A DNA stretch of 64,000 nucleotides from Paraburkholderia sp. (lineage in GTDB: Bacteria > Pseudomonadota > Gammaproteobacteria > Burkholderiales > Burkholderiaceae), in NCBI RefSeq assembly GCF_028283785.1, contig NZ_JAPWKB010000019.1, forward strand, positions 1,384,001-1,448,000, read 5' to 3'. Under the pieces are notes generated by a model. That model had not been told where the DNA came from. It worked only from the letters and a program-made list of their open reading frames with translations, and ran no database searches. Every line of letters begins with the position of its first letter. Within the stretch, counting starts at the first letter, position 1. The translations under genes and the position numbers were made by a program. Shown piece by piece: positions 1 through 9,359 of this stretch.

Positions 1-338
1 TGCGGAATTCCGCGCGTCACGTCGAGCCCGGGAAATGTGTACAACGCGAAATGCGACGAAATCACGTCCGGACGCTGGGTCGTGATCTCACGACGCAACG
101 CACGCCGTGCCGCCATCAACCGCACCGGCAACGACGCGCCTGCGTCGCCGAAACCCTGGATCGCACCGCCCGTGTCTTCCGCAACCTTCGACGATCCCGC
201 CACCACGCCGCGCACCGCGACGCCCGCGCCAGGCAGTGCACCCACCAGCGAGTAGTACATCCGGTCGAGCCCGCCTGCGCGCTCCGGAAACCAATGCATC
301 CCGATCTGTAGCGATTTGATGGAGCTTTTTGTCGTCAT
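1..338 (-). CDS. bceK: Glycosyltransferase family 4, BceK-like (N-terminal part, cut by window edge)
   Basis: This is the first 112 codons of a leftward gene whose 3' end lies outside the window. The protein opens with MTTKSSIKSLQIGMHWFPE followed by a Gly-rich ERAGG turn, the usual start of a GT-B fold GT4 glycosyltransferase acceptor domain. Its position after bceJ and in the same direction matches bceK, a predicted cytoplasmic glycosyltransferase that adds a sugar to the lipid-linked cepacian repeat unit. The start was chosen for an ATG at 338 with GGGGAA about 7 nt upstream. A 184-nt spacer separates it from bceJ, wider than the other junctions in this run. The family call is sound; the gene symbol rests on synteny. 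Confidence 0.7.
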   Translation of the reverse strand, partial: MTTKSSIKSLQIGMHWFPERAGGLDRMYYSLVGALPGAGVAVRGVVAGSSKVAEDTGGAIQGFGDAGASLPVRLMAARRALRREITTQRPDVISSHFALYTFPGLDVTRGIP

Positions 339-522
339 CTCGGTTTCCCCTATCCAGCGTGAAATAAGTGTCAATTGATCAATGATGATTGAACGGTTTG
401 TGGCGCAGATCGGTAAGACTTTCATTAGGCAATTTCAGCCGGAAATGCCGACCGGATATCCACGTGATACACGATGCGGCGATCATCCGATGTGCCCCAC
501 CGCTCATTGCTTTTCAGACCTG

Positions 523-1731
523 CTACTTAACCGTCTTGTGCGTGACCAGCACGTTCGCAGCAAGCGAATCCGGCTCGCTCACGCTCGCATCCACCGCCGA
601 CGCCGCCGCGATCTGACGGTAAAGCGCGATGTACTGCTCGGCCATCCGCGCCCATCCGAAATCGCCCGCCAGTTCGTTCGCCGCAACGCCCATCGCGCGA
701 CGCTTGTCGTCCGAATCCGCAAGCGTCGCGATCGCACGTGCGAGCGCCTGTGGATCGTCCGGATCGTCGAGCACGATGCCGCATTCGGGCGTGATGATTT
801 CCGCCCCGCCCGCGGTGCGCGCGGTCACGACCGGCAAGCCCGCGGCCATCGCCTCGAGCAGCGACAGACTCATCGCCTCGTAACGCGACGGAAACACGAA
901 TGCATCGACCGAATGCATCAGCACCGGCATCTCCTTCACCAGCCCCAGGAAATGCACGCGATGCGCGATGCCGAGCGCCTTCGCTTCTTCCGGATACGGA
1001 CTGCCCGGCAGATAACCGGCCACCGCGATATGCACGTGCTCCGGCAAATGCTTCAGCGCGGCGAGCACCGTGCCGAGATTCTTGCGCGGCGTGCGCAGAT
1101 CGCCGACGAACAGCAACAGAAACGCATCCGGCGGCAAATCGAATTTCGCGCGATCGCCGCTCGCGGCGGCAAAGCCGCGCGTATCGACGCCGTTGTAGAT
1201 CACATCGATCCGGTTGCGCGGCCCGACACCGATCGCGCGAATCTCGTCGGCGACTTTCTTCGACACGGCGGTAATCACGCGCGAGCGTCGATACGCCCAG
1301 CGTTCTAGCCACGAATTGACGCGCGTATAGACCGACTGATACGCGGACCATACGCCCTTCGTCAGACCAAACGGGTAGTACTTGCTGCCGAACCAGCCGC
1401 TGTGCACGAAGTGCGCGGTGTTGACGTCGGCAGGCATCCACGTGATGAAGCCGTTGACATGCAACACGTCGTACTCGCTGCGATGGCGCCGCAGCCACAG
1501 CGCGCTCTTGAGTGCGAACACCTGCTGGCGCAACAGATTGGTCGGCCAGAACCGGCCGATCTTCACCGGTGCCCAACGGACGTTCGGATGCGCGAGCAGC
1601 TCCGGCGCAACGTGCGACGCGACCAGCGTCACGCCGATGTTGTCGTCGAGGGCCGCACGGGCGATCTCGTGGTTGACGCGCCCCTGGCCGTCGTTATGGC
1701 GTACGACGTGCGTAACAATGGCGACTCTCAA
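523..1731 (-). CDS. bceJ: Glycosyltransferase family 4, BceJ-like
   Basis: The 402-residue protein has the two-domain GT-B layout of GT4 retaining glycosyltransferases. The nucleotide-sugar signature E-x7-E is visible at E285 and E293 in the segment RYEAMSLSLLEAM. It is expected to add a sugar to the undecaprenyl-linked repeat unit at the cytoplasmic face; donor and acceptor cannot be read from the sequence. The start codon is TTG at 1731. It overlaps the bceI stop by four bases (TTGA) and has GGAGG at a suitable distance upstream, so translational coupling to bceI is likely. No in-frame ATG gives a better start. Order and orientation match bceJ of cepacian clusters. Confidence 0.8.
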   Translation of the reverse strand: MRVAIVTHVVRHNDGQGRVNHEIARAALDDNIGVTLVASHVAPELLAHPNVRWAPVKIGRFWPTNLLRQQVFALKSALWLRRHRSEYDVLHVNGFITWMPADVNTAHFVHSGWFGSKYYPFGLTKGVWSAYQSVYTRVNSWLERWAYRRSRVITAVSKKVADEIRAIGVGPRNRIDVIYNGVDTRGFAAASGDRAKFDLPPDAFLLLFVGDLRTPRKNLGTVLAALKHLPEHVHIAVAGYLPGSPYPEEAKALGIAHRVHFLGLVKEMPVLMHSVDAFVFPSRYEAMSLSLLEAMAAGLPVVTARTAGGAEIITPECGIVLDDPDDPQALARAIATLADSDDKRRAMGVAANELAGDFGWARMAEQYIALYRQIAAASAVDASVSEPDSLAANVLVTHKTVK

Positions 1732-3227
1732 TCAGTGCCTCCGTGATAGATAGCGGTGGTTGCGCGTGGATCGGACGCCGGCATCGGCCGGTTCGCCACG
1801 CGATTCAGTTTTTGCCAGTGCGCGGCGGAAAGAATCGAAAAGAGACTCATGAAAAGCAGCAGGCCGCCGGTGCCGACCAGCGAATTGGTGAACACCAGCA
1901 TCGCGAAGATCGCGAGTCCGAGACTCACGCAGGCGGACACGAACTTGTCGTCGCGCATCCGGAACGATGCGAGCACCGCGCGCACCATGATCCACAGAAT
2001 GCCCGACAGATACAGCAGCGAACCCGGCCAGCCGAGCACGAACGGAATGTTCATCACGCCGCTGTCGAAGCTGCCGTATTTGCCCAGTTCGCCGTTGTCG
2101 CTCGACAGTTTCGTCGAGGTGCCGGTGGCGCCCATCCCTTCGCCCGCGACGTCGCTGAACGCGGTTTTCGCGAAGGTCGCGTAGAACTCGTTGCGCGCGG
2201 CGTAGCTCTGGTCGTCGTTCAGGTTCACGATGGATTGCAGACGCGTCTGCATCCGGTCGGCCACCGGTCCCACCGCGAACAGCGGCACGCACAGACCGGC
2301 CAGCACCACCGCGCTGACGATGATCCGGATCCGCACGCGATTGCTCGACTTGACGAGCTGGATGATTAGCGCGATCACCCAGCCGCCCCAAGTCGAGCGC
2401 ACGAGACTCAGCCCGAACGACAGAAAGCCCAGCGCCGCCGCGACCCAGCGCACCTTGTGGTTCGCCGCCATCACGAACACCATCGCCGCCATCATCGCGA
2501 ACGCGAACGGCCCGGACGAATTCATCGTGCTGAATACGCGTACGCCCATCGGCACCGGATCGCCCTGCGAACTCATCTGCGCGCCGAGCATCCACAGCTG
2601 ATCCCACGGCGGCATCACGAAAAACTGGATCACGCCGTAGCCGCCCATCACGAGCATGCCCCAGATGAACGTGTTCAAAATCGTCTCGCGATACGCGGGA
2701 AAATTGCGCGTGTTCGCCATGATGTGAAAGCCGATCAGGATCGGATATACCCAGTTCGCGAGGTCGTAGACGGCCGCCATCGGCCCGCTCGACACCACGC
2801 CGATCAGGAACGCATACGCAAGCCCGAGCAGTGTCAGCAGCACCGGCAAGCCGCGTCGCTGTGCGAGCAACGGGTAATAGCGGACCAACGACAGCGCGCT
2901 GATCATCGTCACCGCAAGCGGCGCGACCTGAATCATGCTGGTCGGCGTGAACGCGCCCTTCGACCAGTCGGCGAGACGGCGCACCTCGGGGCTCAGAAAC
3001 CACAGCCACCACATAAACCCGATGTACTTCGCCGGACTCTTGAAGTAGAGCCACAGGCCCGTCAGCGTGGCCAGCACCGGAAACGCCAGCGTCAGCACAC
3101 CGCCCTGGTGACCGGCGATCAGCACCGCGGTGATCAGCCACAGCATCGCGGGCGGCCCCCACTCCTGCGGGTCGCCGGGCAACAGGCGCTTGCGGCGCTG
3201 AACGCTTGCGTGCGGGATCGACGCCAT
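1728..3227 (-). CDS. bceI: Wzy-like polysaccharide polymerase, BceI-like
   Basis: The 499-residue protein is dominated by hydrophobic helices, about ten to twelve candidate membrane segments, separated by short loops. A longer hydrophilic loop lies around residues 320-390. This is the O-antigen-polymerase/Wzy topology, in which the large periplasmic loop takes part in joining repeat units on the outer face of the inner membrane. No soluble catalytic motif is visible, as expected. The start is an ATG at 3227, three bases after the bceH stop, and the 3' end overlaps the bceJ TTG start. The polymerase assignment rests on topology plus its place among glycosyltransferase genes. Confidence 0.78.
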   Translation of the reverse strand: MASIPHASVQRRKRLLPGDPQEWGPPAMLWLITAVLIAGHQGGVLTLAFPVLATLTGLWLYFKSPAKYIGFMWWLWFLSPEVRRLADWSKGAFTPTSMIQVAPLAVTMISALSLVRYYPLLAQRRGLPVLLTLLGLAYAFLIGVVSSGPMAAVYDLANWVYPILIGFHIMANTRNFPAYRETILNTFIWGMLVMGGYGVIQFFVMPPWDQLWMLGAQMSSQGDPVPMGVRVFSTMNSSGPFAFAMMAAMVFVMAANHKVRWVAAALGFLSFGLSLVRSTWGGWVIALIIQLVKSSNRVRIRIIVSAVVLAGLCVPLFAVGPVADRMQTRLQSIVNLNDDQSYAARNEFYATFAKTAFSDVAGEGMGATGTSTKLSSDNGELGKYGSFDSGVMNIPFVLGWPGSLLYLSGILWIMVRAVLASFRMRDDKFVSACVSLGLAIFAMLVFTNSLVGTGGLLLFMSLFSILSAAHWQKLNRVANRPMPASDPRATTAIYHGGTD

Positions 3228-3230
3228 CGT

Positions 3231-4394
3231 CTACAGCCCTCCGCGCGAGCTGCCGGCCGCGCGAACTTCATGCGCGGTGCGATGCGCGGCGACCTGCGCG
3301 GTGCCGTGACTCGCGCGCTGGTCCATCATGTCCTGCGTGATCCGCACGTGTTGCGCGGCGAAATGCTCGGTGGTCAGATTCGCGGACAGCAGACGCGCGG
3401 CCGCCGCCTGCGCCTGGCGCAAGCCTTCGGCGGGCGTATCGACCAGCCGGTTGGCCGCATCGCGCAACGCTTGCGGATCGAACGGCGGCACATACGCTGC
3501 CGTGTCCGCCGGAAAGTAGTCGTCGAGCGCGCCGACCTGGGTGACGATCATCGGCTTGCCGACGGCCGCCGCTTCGAGCATCACGGTAATGCCCGATGCG
3601 TGCGAATTCGGCCGCAACGGCACCACTACCACGTCGGCCCAGTCGTACAACTCGTGCTGCTTCCGGATACCGGAAAACAGTGCGATCTCCACGTTCGGCG
3701 CCCGCAGCGATGCCGGAATCCGCCGACGCGTCGCGAGTTTCACCGTGTAACGCGCATCGTGTCCGAATGCCTTGATCAGCGTCTCCCAGTCGCGGTCGCG
3801 GTCGTTGCCGATCGCCGCAATTCGCAGCGGCGTGTTCGGCACCCACGTGCGCGGCGCGCGCACCGGAAAATCCTGGGTGTTCAGGCCGTAATACACGTGC
3901 GTCGCGTCGCGCCCCAGATACGGCGGGCACAGCGCGGCGTTGTCGCTGGCGAGCGTGGTCAGCACGTCGGCCCGCGCGATCAGCTTGCGATACAGCCATT
4001 TGCGCCACGCGCCGTAACTGGGCCACTTGTCGAGCAGCCAGACGCTTTGCGCGAGCAGCATCGGTTGACGGGCGCGCGGCACGCGGCGCGCGCTCATCAA
4101 CAGCATCAGCGCCGCCGACAGATACTCCTGCTCGGTATGCGTCCAGATCACGTCCGAGCGCAGCATCGCATCGCGATTGCGCAGCGTGTGGATCAGGTCG
4201 AAACCGAGCGCGGCTTTCATCGCGCGACGCAGCAGCTTGACCGGTTTGCTTTCGCGCGCGTCCTCGGAATAGCTGAGATCGAACGCATCCGATTCGGCAT
4301 GGTGATAACCGTACAGACAACCGATGTTGTCGCCGGGCCGGTAATAGCGCGGGTCCGCGCCGTAAAACAGATGGACGTGAACTTTCGTACTCAT
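3231..4394 (-). CDS. bceH: Glycosyltransferase, GT4-like, BceH-like
   Basis: The 387-residue protein starts MSTKVHVHLFYGADPRYY and has a GT-B style C-terminal half with GITVMLEAAAVGKPMIV, the region that binds the nucleotide sugar in GT4 enzymes. It is predicted to add one sugar of the repeat unit. The ATG at 4394 overlaps the bceG stop by four bases (ATGA), which implies coupled translation. An upstream in-frame extension exists but lies wholly inside bceG and was discarded. Position and direction match bceH. Donor specificity is not visible. Confidence 0.78.
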   Translation of the reverse strand: MSTKVHVHLFYGADPRYYRPGDNIGCLYGYHHAESDAFDLSYSEDARESKPVKLLRRAMKAALGFDLIHTLRNRDAMLRSDVIWTHTEQEYLSAALMLLMSARRVPRARQPMLLAQSVWLLDKWPSYGAWRKWLYRKLIARADVLTTLASDNAALCPPYLGRDATHVYYGLNTQDFPVRAPRTWVPNTPLRIAAIGNDRDRDWETLIKAFGHDARYTVKLATRRRIPASLRAPNVEIALFSGIRKQHELYDWADVVVVPLRPNSHASGITVMLEAAAVGKPMIVTQVGALDDYFPADTAAYVPPFDPQALRDAANRLVDTPAEGLRQAQAAAARLLSANLTTEHFAAQHVRITQDMMDQRASHGTAQVAAHRTAHEVRAAGSSRGGL

Positions 4395-5341
4395 GCAGGC
4401 ACTCCGGTCTGCCGGTTGAACGACGCGTCGCGGCGCGCTTCCCATGCGCCCGTCCGCACCGCGCGCCAGCGCGACAGTTGCGCCGCGCCCGCTTTCGAGC
4501 GCAGGGCGAGTGCGGCATGGGCGAGCCCCGGATAGACCCGCGTGCCGATCAGCGCGTACCACAGCCACGCCGCCTCGCGACGCACCGGCGGCAGCTTGTC
4601 GTGCAGGATCAGATGCAGGTTGTACGCGGCGTTGCGGATCGCGAGCAGGTTCTGCGCGTCGCGTTTGTCGTCGTCGAACCGTTCGGCGGGGAAATGATCG
4701 ACGGCGACGCGCGGGTCGTAGACCAGCTTCCAGCCCGCCTTCTTGACGCTCATGCTGAACGCCATGTCGTTGTGAACCTGCGCACCCGCGCCGCGCAAAC
4801 GCGCGTCGAAGCGGATGTTCTGGATTGCCGCGCGCCGGTAGCTCATGTTCGCGCCTTTCAGGATATCGACCTCGCGTGCGCCGCCGACGCCCAGATGGTG
4901 ATTGCCGATAATCTTCCCCGACGGCGTCACCTTGCCGACCAGCGGCCGCTCGCCGTCGAGCACGCGGCCTTTCTCGTGAACCCAGTCGCGCCCGCCGAGC
5001 GCGCCGAGGCGTGGGTCCGCCTCGAACGCGGCGGCGATCCGCTCGACCCAATCGGCGTGCGGCGCGGCATCGTCGTCGGTGATCGCGATCACGTCGCCGC
5101 TCGCGGCGTCCAGACCGCGATTCAACGCGGCCACCTGCCCCGGCAACTCGACCGGCGCAATCACCAGCGGCATCGCCGGATTGGGCAGCATGTCACGCAA
5201 AAACGCATGCGTCGCTTCGTCGTCGGGACGGGCGACCACAACCACTTCGTCCGGCGCGCGGCGTTGACGCTGCAATGCCGCGAGGCAGCGCGCCAGGTCG
5301 TCGGGACGGCGGAATGTCGGAACCAGGACCGTTAGTTTCAT
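4391..5341 (-). CDS. bceG: Glycosyltransferase family 2, BceG-like
   Basis: This 316-residue protein begins MKLTVLVPTFRRPDDLARC, the typical GT2 (GT-A fold) start. The metal-binding acidic triplet is DDD at 89-91 in AITDDDAAPH. GT2 enzymes are inverting transferases using UDP or GDP sugars. Here it most likely elongates the exopolysaccharide repeat unit in the cytoplasm. The start is an ATG at 5341, 28 nt downstream of bceF; the 3' end overlaps the bceH start. No membrane segment is evident, so it is not a synthase-type GT2 of the BcsA or HasA kind. Confidence 0.82.
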   Translation of the reverse strand: MKLTVLVPTFRRPDDLARCLAALQRQRRAPDEVVVVARPDDEATHAFLRDMLPNPAMPLVIAPVELPGQVAALNRGLDAASGDVIAITDDDAAPHADWVERIAAAFEADPRLGALGGRDWVHEKGRVLDGERPLVGKVTPSGKIIGNHHLGVGGAREVDILKGANMSYRRAAIQNIRFDARLRGAGAQVHNDMAFSMSVKKAGWKLVYDPRVAVDHFPAERFDDDKRDAQNLLAIRNAAYNLHLILHDKLPPVRREAAWLWYALIGTRVYPGLAHAALALRSKAGAAQLSRWRAVRTGAWEARRDASFNRQTGVPA

Positions 5342-5369
5342 TGCGTGTGCTCCTCAATGCGGGGAATCG

Positions 5370-7601
5370 TCAGGCGCTCAGGTATTCCTGGACAGCCGCG
5401 TAACCGTGGTCGTAGGTGCCGCGCGCACGCGGCGGCATCGCGTTGAAAATCCCGCCCTGCACGTGCACGCCGGCTGCGCGCAACCGCTTCAGCGAATCGG
5501 CGATCTCGCGCTCTTCATGCACGCCCGAGCGCATCACGAAGAACGTCGAACCCGCGTATGCACCGATGATCGACGCGTCGGTGACGGCCAGAACCGGCGG
5601 CGTATCGATCAGCACGACGTCGTAGCGCTTGGCCAGACCGTCGAGGTATTGCGGCATACGCGGCGACATCAGCAGTTCCGACGGATTCGGCGGACGACGC
5701 CCGCACGAGATAAAGCTCAGGTTCTCGATGCTGGTCGCGCGGATCGCGTCTTCGAGCGAAATCTGGCCGCTCAGCAGTTCCGACAGACCGTTGTCGGTGG
5801 CGCCGCCCAGATAGCGTTCGAGCGCGCCGCGCCGCATGTCGGCGTCGATCATCAGCACGCGCTTGCCCGAATGCGCGAGCAGCACCGCCAGATTCACGGT
5901 CAGAAAGCTCTTGCCGACGCCGGGCAACGGGCCGGTGAACATCACGACGTTGTTGCGTGCGTCCATCATCGTGAACTGCATGGCGGTGCGCAGGCTGCGC
6001 ATGCTTTCGATACACACGTCTTTCGGACGCGCATCCGCGAGCACCGAACGCAGCCGGTCGCCGCCGCGCACGAAGCTCTTTTCGAGCAGCGCCTGTTCGG
6101 CGCTCAACGGCACCAGACCGAAGATCGGCAGATGGAACGCGCGTTCGACCTGTTCCGGATCGTCGATGCCGCGCTTGACCAGACCGCGACGCAGGAACAC
6201 CACGCCGATGCCGAGAATCAGCCCGAGAATCACCGCCGCCGACAGGATCAGCACCTTCTTCGGCTTGACCGGCACGCCCGGACGCAACGCGGCGTCGATG
6301 ATGTGGACGTTGCCGCCCGTGCCCGCCTTCTGCACCGACAGTTCCTGCACGCGATTGAGCAGCAGCACGTAGATGTCTTCGGCCACTTTCGCGTCGCGCT
6401 GCAACTGCACCGCGCGCACTTCGGTGGCGGGCAGATCGCGGAAACGGTCAGCGTATTTCGCGCGTTGCGCCTGAAGCTCGGCCATCTGCTGACGCGCGGC
6501 CACGAGCGTCGGATGGTCGTCGCCATAACGCTGTTCGAGCGACGCGACCTGCAGCCGCAGCGCCGAAATCTGCTGCTCGTACTGCATGCTGCCTTCCAGG
6601 TACACCTTCGCCTCGTCGCTCGCGTTGATCGAGCCGGACTGGCGCTGATACGCGGTCAACGCCGCTTCGGTGCGCTCCAGATCGGCCTTCAGGCGCGGCT
6701 CTTCGCTCTTCAGGAAGTCCAGCATCCGGCTTGCGTCGGCCTGCTTGCTCAGAATGTGCTGATCGAGATACGACTGCGCGAGCGCATTGGCAATCTGCGC
6801 GGCGCGTTCGGGATCGGTGTTTTCCAGCGAAATCTGGATCACGCCGGTCTGCTTGCCCTGCTCGGACACCTGCACTTTCGACTGGAACGCGGTGATCGCG
6901 TCGAGATCGTTTGCACGCGACACGAAGAACTGCGTGCCCGGCCGCGCGACCAGCCGGTTGACGAGCATGGTCACGCCCGCGCCCTGCGCCGGCTGTCCGA
7001 CCGTGCCGCGCAGCAGCAGCGCGCCGTCCGGGCCTTGCAACACGTATTTGTCGCCCGCTTCGGCCGTGAGCGTCAGCTTCTGGCCTTCGAGTTCGCGCGG
7101 CACGTCGATTGAATCGACGTTGGCGACTTCGCCGCCCCACGCGTAGCTCGACAGACCGAACCACGGCTTGCCCGGCTGACCCGGCGTCGCGATGCGGCCG
7201 GCGATGCTGCCCAGCAGCGGAATCGTCTTCGGCGCGATCGAGAAGTTCAGCTTCAGTTGCTGCACCACCGGGCCGACCACGCCACGGCTCTTGATCATTT
7301 CGATTTCGGCATCGGTCGGCACGGAGCCGTCGCCGCCACTCGAAATCGCCGCGCCGGTTTGCGTCTGCGTCAACGCTTGCGACGTGTTGTCCGACCGTTC
7401 GACGCGCACGTGCGCGTCGGCGGAATACACCGGCCGCGCCACGTAGCAGTACAGTCCCGCTGCGGCGATCACGATCAGCGCCACGCCGATCAGCCACCAG
7501 ATATCGTCGAGAATCGCCTGCACCAGTTGACCGAGGACGACGTCTTCTTCTTCGGTCCTGACCGGCGCGGCGGCCATTTGGGGGTTGAATTGAGTGCTCA
7601 C
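5370..7601 (-). CDS. bceF: Polysaccharide co-polymerase with bacterial tyrosine autokinase domain, BceF-like
   Basis: Two membrane segments (about residues 36-56 and 449-470) bracket a periplasmic Wzz-type domain with coiled-coil character. A cytoplasmic BY-kinase domain follows, with Walker A GPLPGVGKS (557-565), Walker A' VLMIDADMR (582-590) and Walker B VVLIDTPP (662-669). The C-terminal tail has tyrosines at about 730, 734 and 740, likely autophosphorylation sites. Such Wzc/BceF proteins set chain length and drive export through cycles of phosphorylation reversed by the neighbouring phosphatase. I chose GTG at 7601 because AAGGG lies nine bases upstream. An ATG three codons earlier (7610) touches that AAGGG directly and would have no spacer, though it remains possible. 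Confidence 0.9.
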   Translation of the reverse strand: MSTQFNPQMAAAPVRTEEEDVVLGQLVQAILDDIWWLIGVALIVIAAAGLYCYVARPVYSADAHVRVERSDNTSQALTQTQTGAAISSGGDGSVPTDAEIEMIKSRGVVGPVVQQLKLNFSIAPKTIPLLGSIAGRIATPGQPGKPWFGLSSYAWGGEVANVDSIDVPRELEGQKLTLTAEAGDKYVLQGPDGALLLRGTVGQPAQGAGVTMLVNRLVARPGTQFFVSRANDLDAITAFQSKVQVSEQGKQTGVIQISLENTDPERAAQIANALAQSYLDQHILSKQADASRMLDFLKSEEPRLKADLERTEAALTAYQRQSGSINASDEAKVYLEGSMQYEQQISALRLQVASLEQRYGDDHPTLVAARQQMAELQAQRAKYADRFRDLPATEVRAVQLQRDAKVAEDIYVLLLNRVQELSVQKAGTGGNVHIIDAALRPGVPVKPKKVLILSAAVILGLILGIGVVFLRRGLVKRGIDDPEQVERAFHLPIFGLVPLSAEQALLEKSFVRGGDRLRSVLADARPKDVCIESMRSLRTAMQFTMMDARNNVVMFTGPLPGVGKSFLTVNLAVLLAHSGKRVLMIDADMRRGALERYLGGATDNGLSELLSGQISLEDAIRATSIENLSFISCGRRPPNPSELLMSPRMPQYLDGLAKRYDVVLIDTPPVLAVTDASIIGAYAGSTFFVMRSGVHEEREIADSLKRLRAAGVHVQGGIFNAMPPRARGTYDHGYAAVQEYLSA

Positions 7602-7670
7602 AGTTTCCATCCCTTGTGATCGTTGCCGGGTGCGCGTGTCACGATGGCGCGCCGGCAACGGGTCAGGCGA

Positions 7671-8855
7671 TTAACGCGTCAGTTGCTTCAGGTAGAACAC
7701 CGATTCCAGCGTCGGCAGAACCTGTTGCAGCACACGGTTGAAGGTGGTCGACGCAGCGGTGCCGACATACACGACGTCCATCGGTTGCAGCTGGAATTGC
7801 GACGACAGCATGATCGCGTTCGGCTGCGTCATATCGAGTCGATAGACGTCCGGCTTGGTCGGGTTGTCCTTCATCCCGCGCATCACGTAGATCTGGCGCG
7901 GATTCGCATCGGTATCGAGGATGCCGCCGCCTTGCGTGAGCGCATCGGCGATCGTCAGATGCCCCTTGATCATGTTGACCTGGATCGGCGTCTTCACTTC
8001 GCCCATCACGAACACGCGGCTATCGGTGTGATCCGGCACGTTCACGATGTCGCCGCTTTGCAGCATCACGTTCTGCGTGGTGTCGCCGTCTTCGAGCAGC
8101 CGGTTCGCATTGAGCACGTAAAGCTGGTTGTTGCGCGTGAGTTTGACGCGCTGGATATCGGCGTTATCGGTGGCGCCGCCCGAGCGCGTGATCGCGTCCA
8201 CCAGCGTCAGCGGCATATCGCTGATCGCGAGCGGCCCGGGCGTCTTCACGTCGCCGGTGACCTGCACTTTCTGGCCGCGATACGCGAGCACGCGCACATC
8301 GACCTGCGGATTGCGCACGAAGCGCACGAGACCGCGCGCGAGCCGGTCGCGCACGTCGCCGGGCGTGCTGCCCGCCACCATCATCCGGCCGACGAACGGA
8401 AAATAGATCGTGCCGTCGGCGGCGACGGTCTGACCGAACGGGTCCGACTGCCCCGACTGCTGGCTCGCATACGGTTGCTGAACGACGCTCGCGAGCGTCT
8501 GCGTGCTGGTCGCCCCGGACGACATCGAACTGCCGTTAGGCGTCGTCAACTCGGGGTGATCCCACACCGTGATGCCGAGGATGTCTTGCGGCGAGATGTG
8601 ATAGACGTACTGCGAAGGATCGGCCATCGGCGGCGGCGGCAGCTTTTGCGGGGTCGCCGCGCGGTCCTGCGCCTGTTGCGCGACCAGCGCGGAGTCGATC
8701 AGATGAACTGGATAGGTTTCGGCCGGCGCGTTGCTCGGCTCTTCCTTCAGGCTCGATGTGTCGAGGTAATTCCCGGGCGCCGTGGCACAGGCACCGAGAA
8801 ATGCGGTCAACAGCAACGAAGCGGCAAACGTAGCAGTGTGTTTTGTTTTCAGCAT
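7671..8855 (-). CDS. bceE: Outer-membrane polysaccharide exporter lipoprotein (Wza/OPX family), BceE-like
   Basis: The 394-residue precursor has a lipoprotein signal ending in the lipobox LGAC (Cys23), then a polysaccharide biosynthesis/export domain (from about YHISPQDILGITVWDHP) and SLBB-like repeats further on. Wza-type proteins form the octameric outer-membrane channel that works with the tyrosine kinase co-polymerase. The ATG at 8855 overlaps the end of bceD by seven bases. An alternative ATG five codons upstream (8870) would place Asp and Glu at the N-terminus, which is less typical of a signal peptide, so the shorter start is preferred. Confidence 0.9.
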   Translation of the reverse strand: MLKTKHTATFAASLLLTAFLGACATAPGNYLDTSSLKEEPSNAPAETYPVHLIDSALVAQQAQDRAATPQKLPPPPMADPSQYVYHISPQDILGITVWDHPELTTPNGSSMSSGATSTQTLASVVQQPYASQQSGQSDPFGQTVAADGTIYFPFVGRMMVAGSTPGDVRDRLARGLVRFVRNPQVDVRVLAYRGQKVQVTGDVKTPGPLAISDMPLTLVDAITRSGGATDNADIQRVKLTRNNQLYVLNANRLLEDGDTTQNVMLQSGDIVNVPDHTDSRVFVMGEVKTPIQVNMIKGHLTIADALTQGGGILDTDANPRQIYVMRGMKDNPTKPDVYRLDMTQPNAIMLSSQFQLQPMDVVYVGTAASTTFNRVLQQVLPTLESVFYLKQLTR

Positions 8856-9292
8856 ATTTTTTTCATCCATCCCGTGACCAGATGTTCGATCAGCGCGAAG
8901 CTCTCGCGATACGCGCGGTCGGTGCTGCCGTGCGGGTCGACGACATCGGAGTCTTCCCATTGACCGAGCGGATAGACCTTGCCGCGCGCGACCGGATCGA
9001 GTGCTTCGACGGCCTGCACCTGACGGCGCTCGGTGACGAGCACGAGATCCGCGCCGCGCACCAGTTCGCGGTCGAGCCGCCGTGAGTAATGCACGCCGGC
9101 GGGCACGCCGCGCTCGGCGAGCAGGCCGCGCATCACCGGGTCCATTCCGAAGCCTTCGCGTGCACGAATCCCGGCCGAATGGAACATGATCGGCAGCGCG
9201 AGTCGGGCACGCTGGTGCGCCTTGAACAGCATTTCCGCGACCGGCGACCGGCACACGTTGGCGTGACAGACGATCAGAACGTTGGCGAACAT
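8849..9292 (-). CDS. bceD: Low-molecular-weight protein tyrosine phosphatase, BceD-like
   Basis: A 147-residue LMW-PTP. The P-loop is VCHANVCRSP, with nucleophile Cys9 and phosphate-binding Arg15 in the C-x5-R-S arrangement. The general acid is Asp119 in a DPH motif. Family knowledge says such enzymes dephosphorylate the partner BY-kinase, here bceF two genes away, and so keep polymerisation cycling. The ATG at 9292 has GGAG eight bases upstream; the long upstream in-frame extension has no ribosome site and was rejected. It ends inside the start of bceE. Confidence 0.92.
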   Translation of the reverse strand: MFANVLIVCHANVCRSPVAEMLFKAHQRARLALPIMFHSAGIRAREGFGMDPVMRGLLAERGVPAGVHYSRRLDRELVRGADLVLVTERRQVQAVEALDPVARGKVYPLGQWEDSDVVDPHGSTDRAYRESFALIEHLVTGWMKKIC

Positions 9293-9359
9293 GATTGCGT
9301 CTCCGTTGTGATGTGATTGAGGATGAGAGGCGGCCTGCGGCGCGAGCGCGATGGCGTGC

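Noticed and set aside
369..374. A perfect TTGACA (minus strand) before bceK as an internal promoter.
   Set aside because: No -10 element lies 16-18 bases downstream, and transcription would start almost at the ATG.
2457..4535. A plus-strand frame of about 690 codons across bceI and bceH.
   Set aside because: Arg/His-rich antisense product with no domain; the opposite strand codes for a polymerase and glycosyltransferase.
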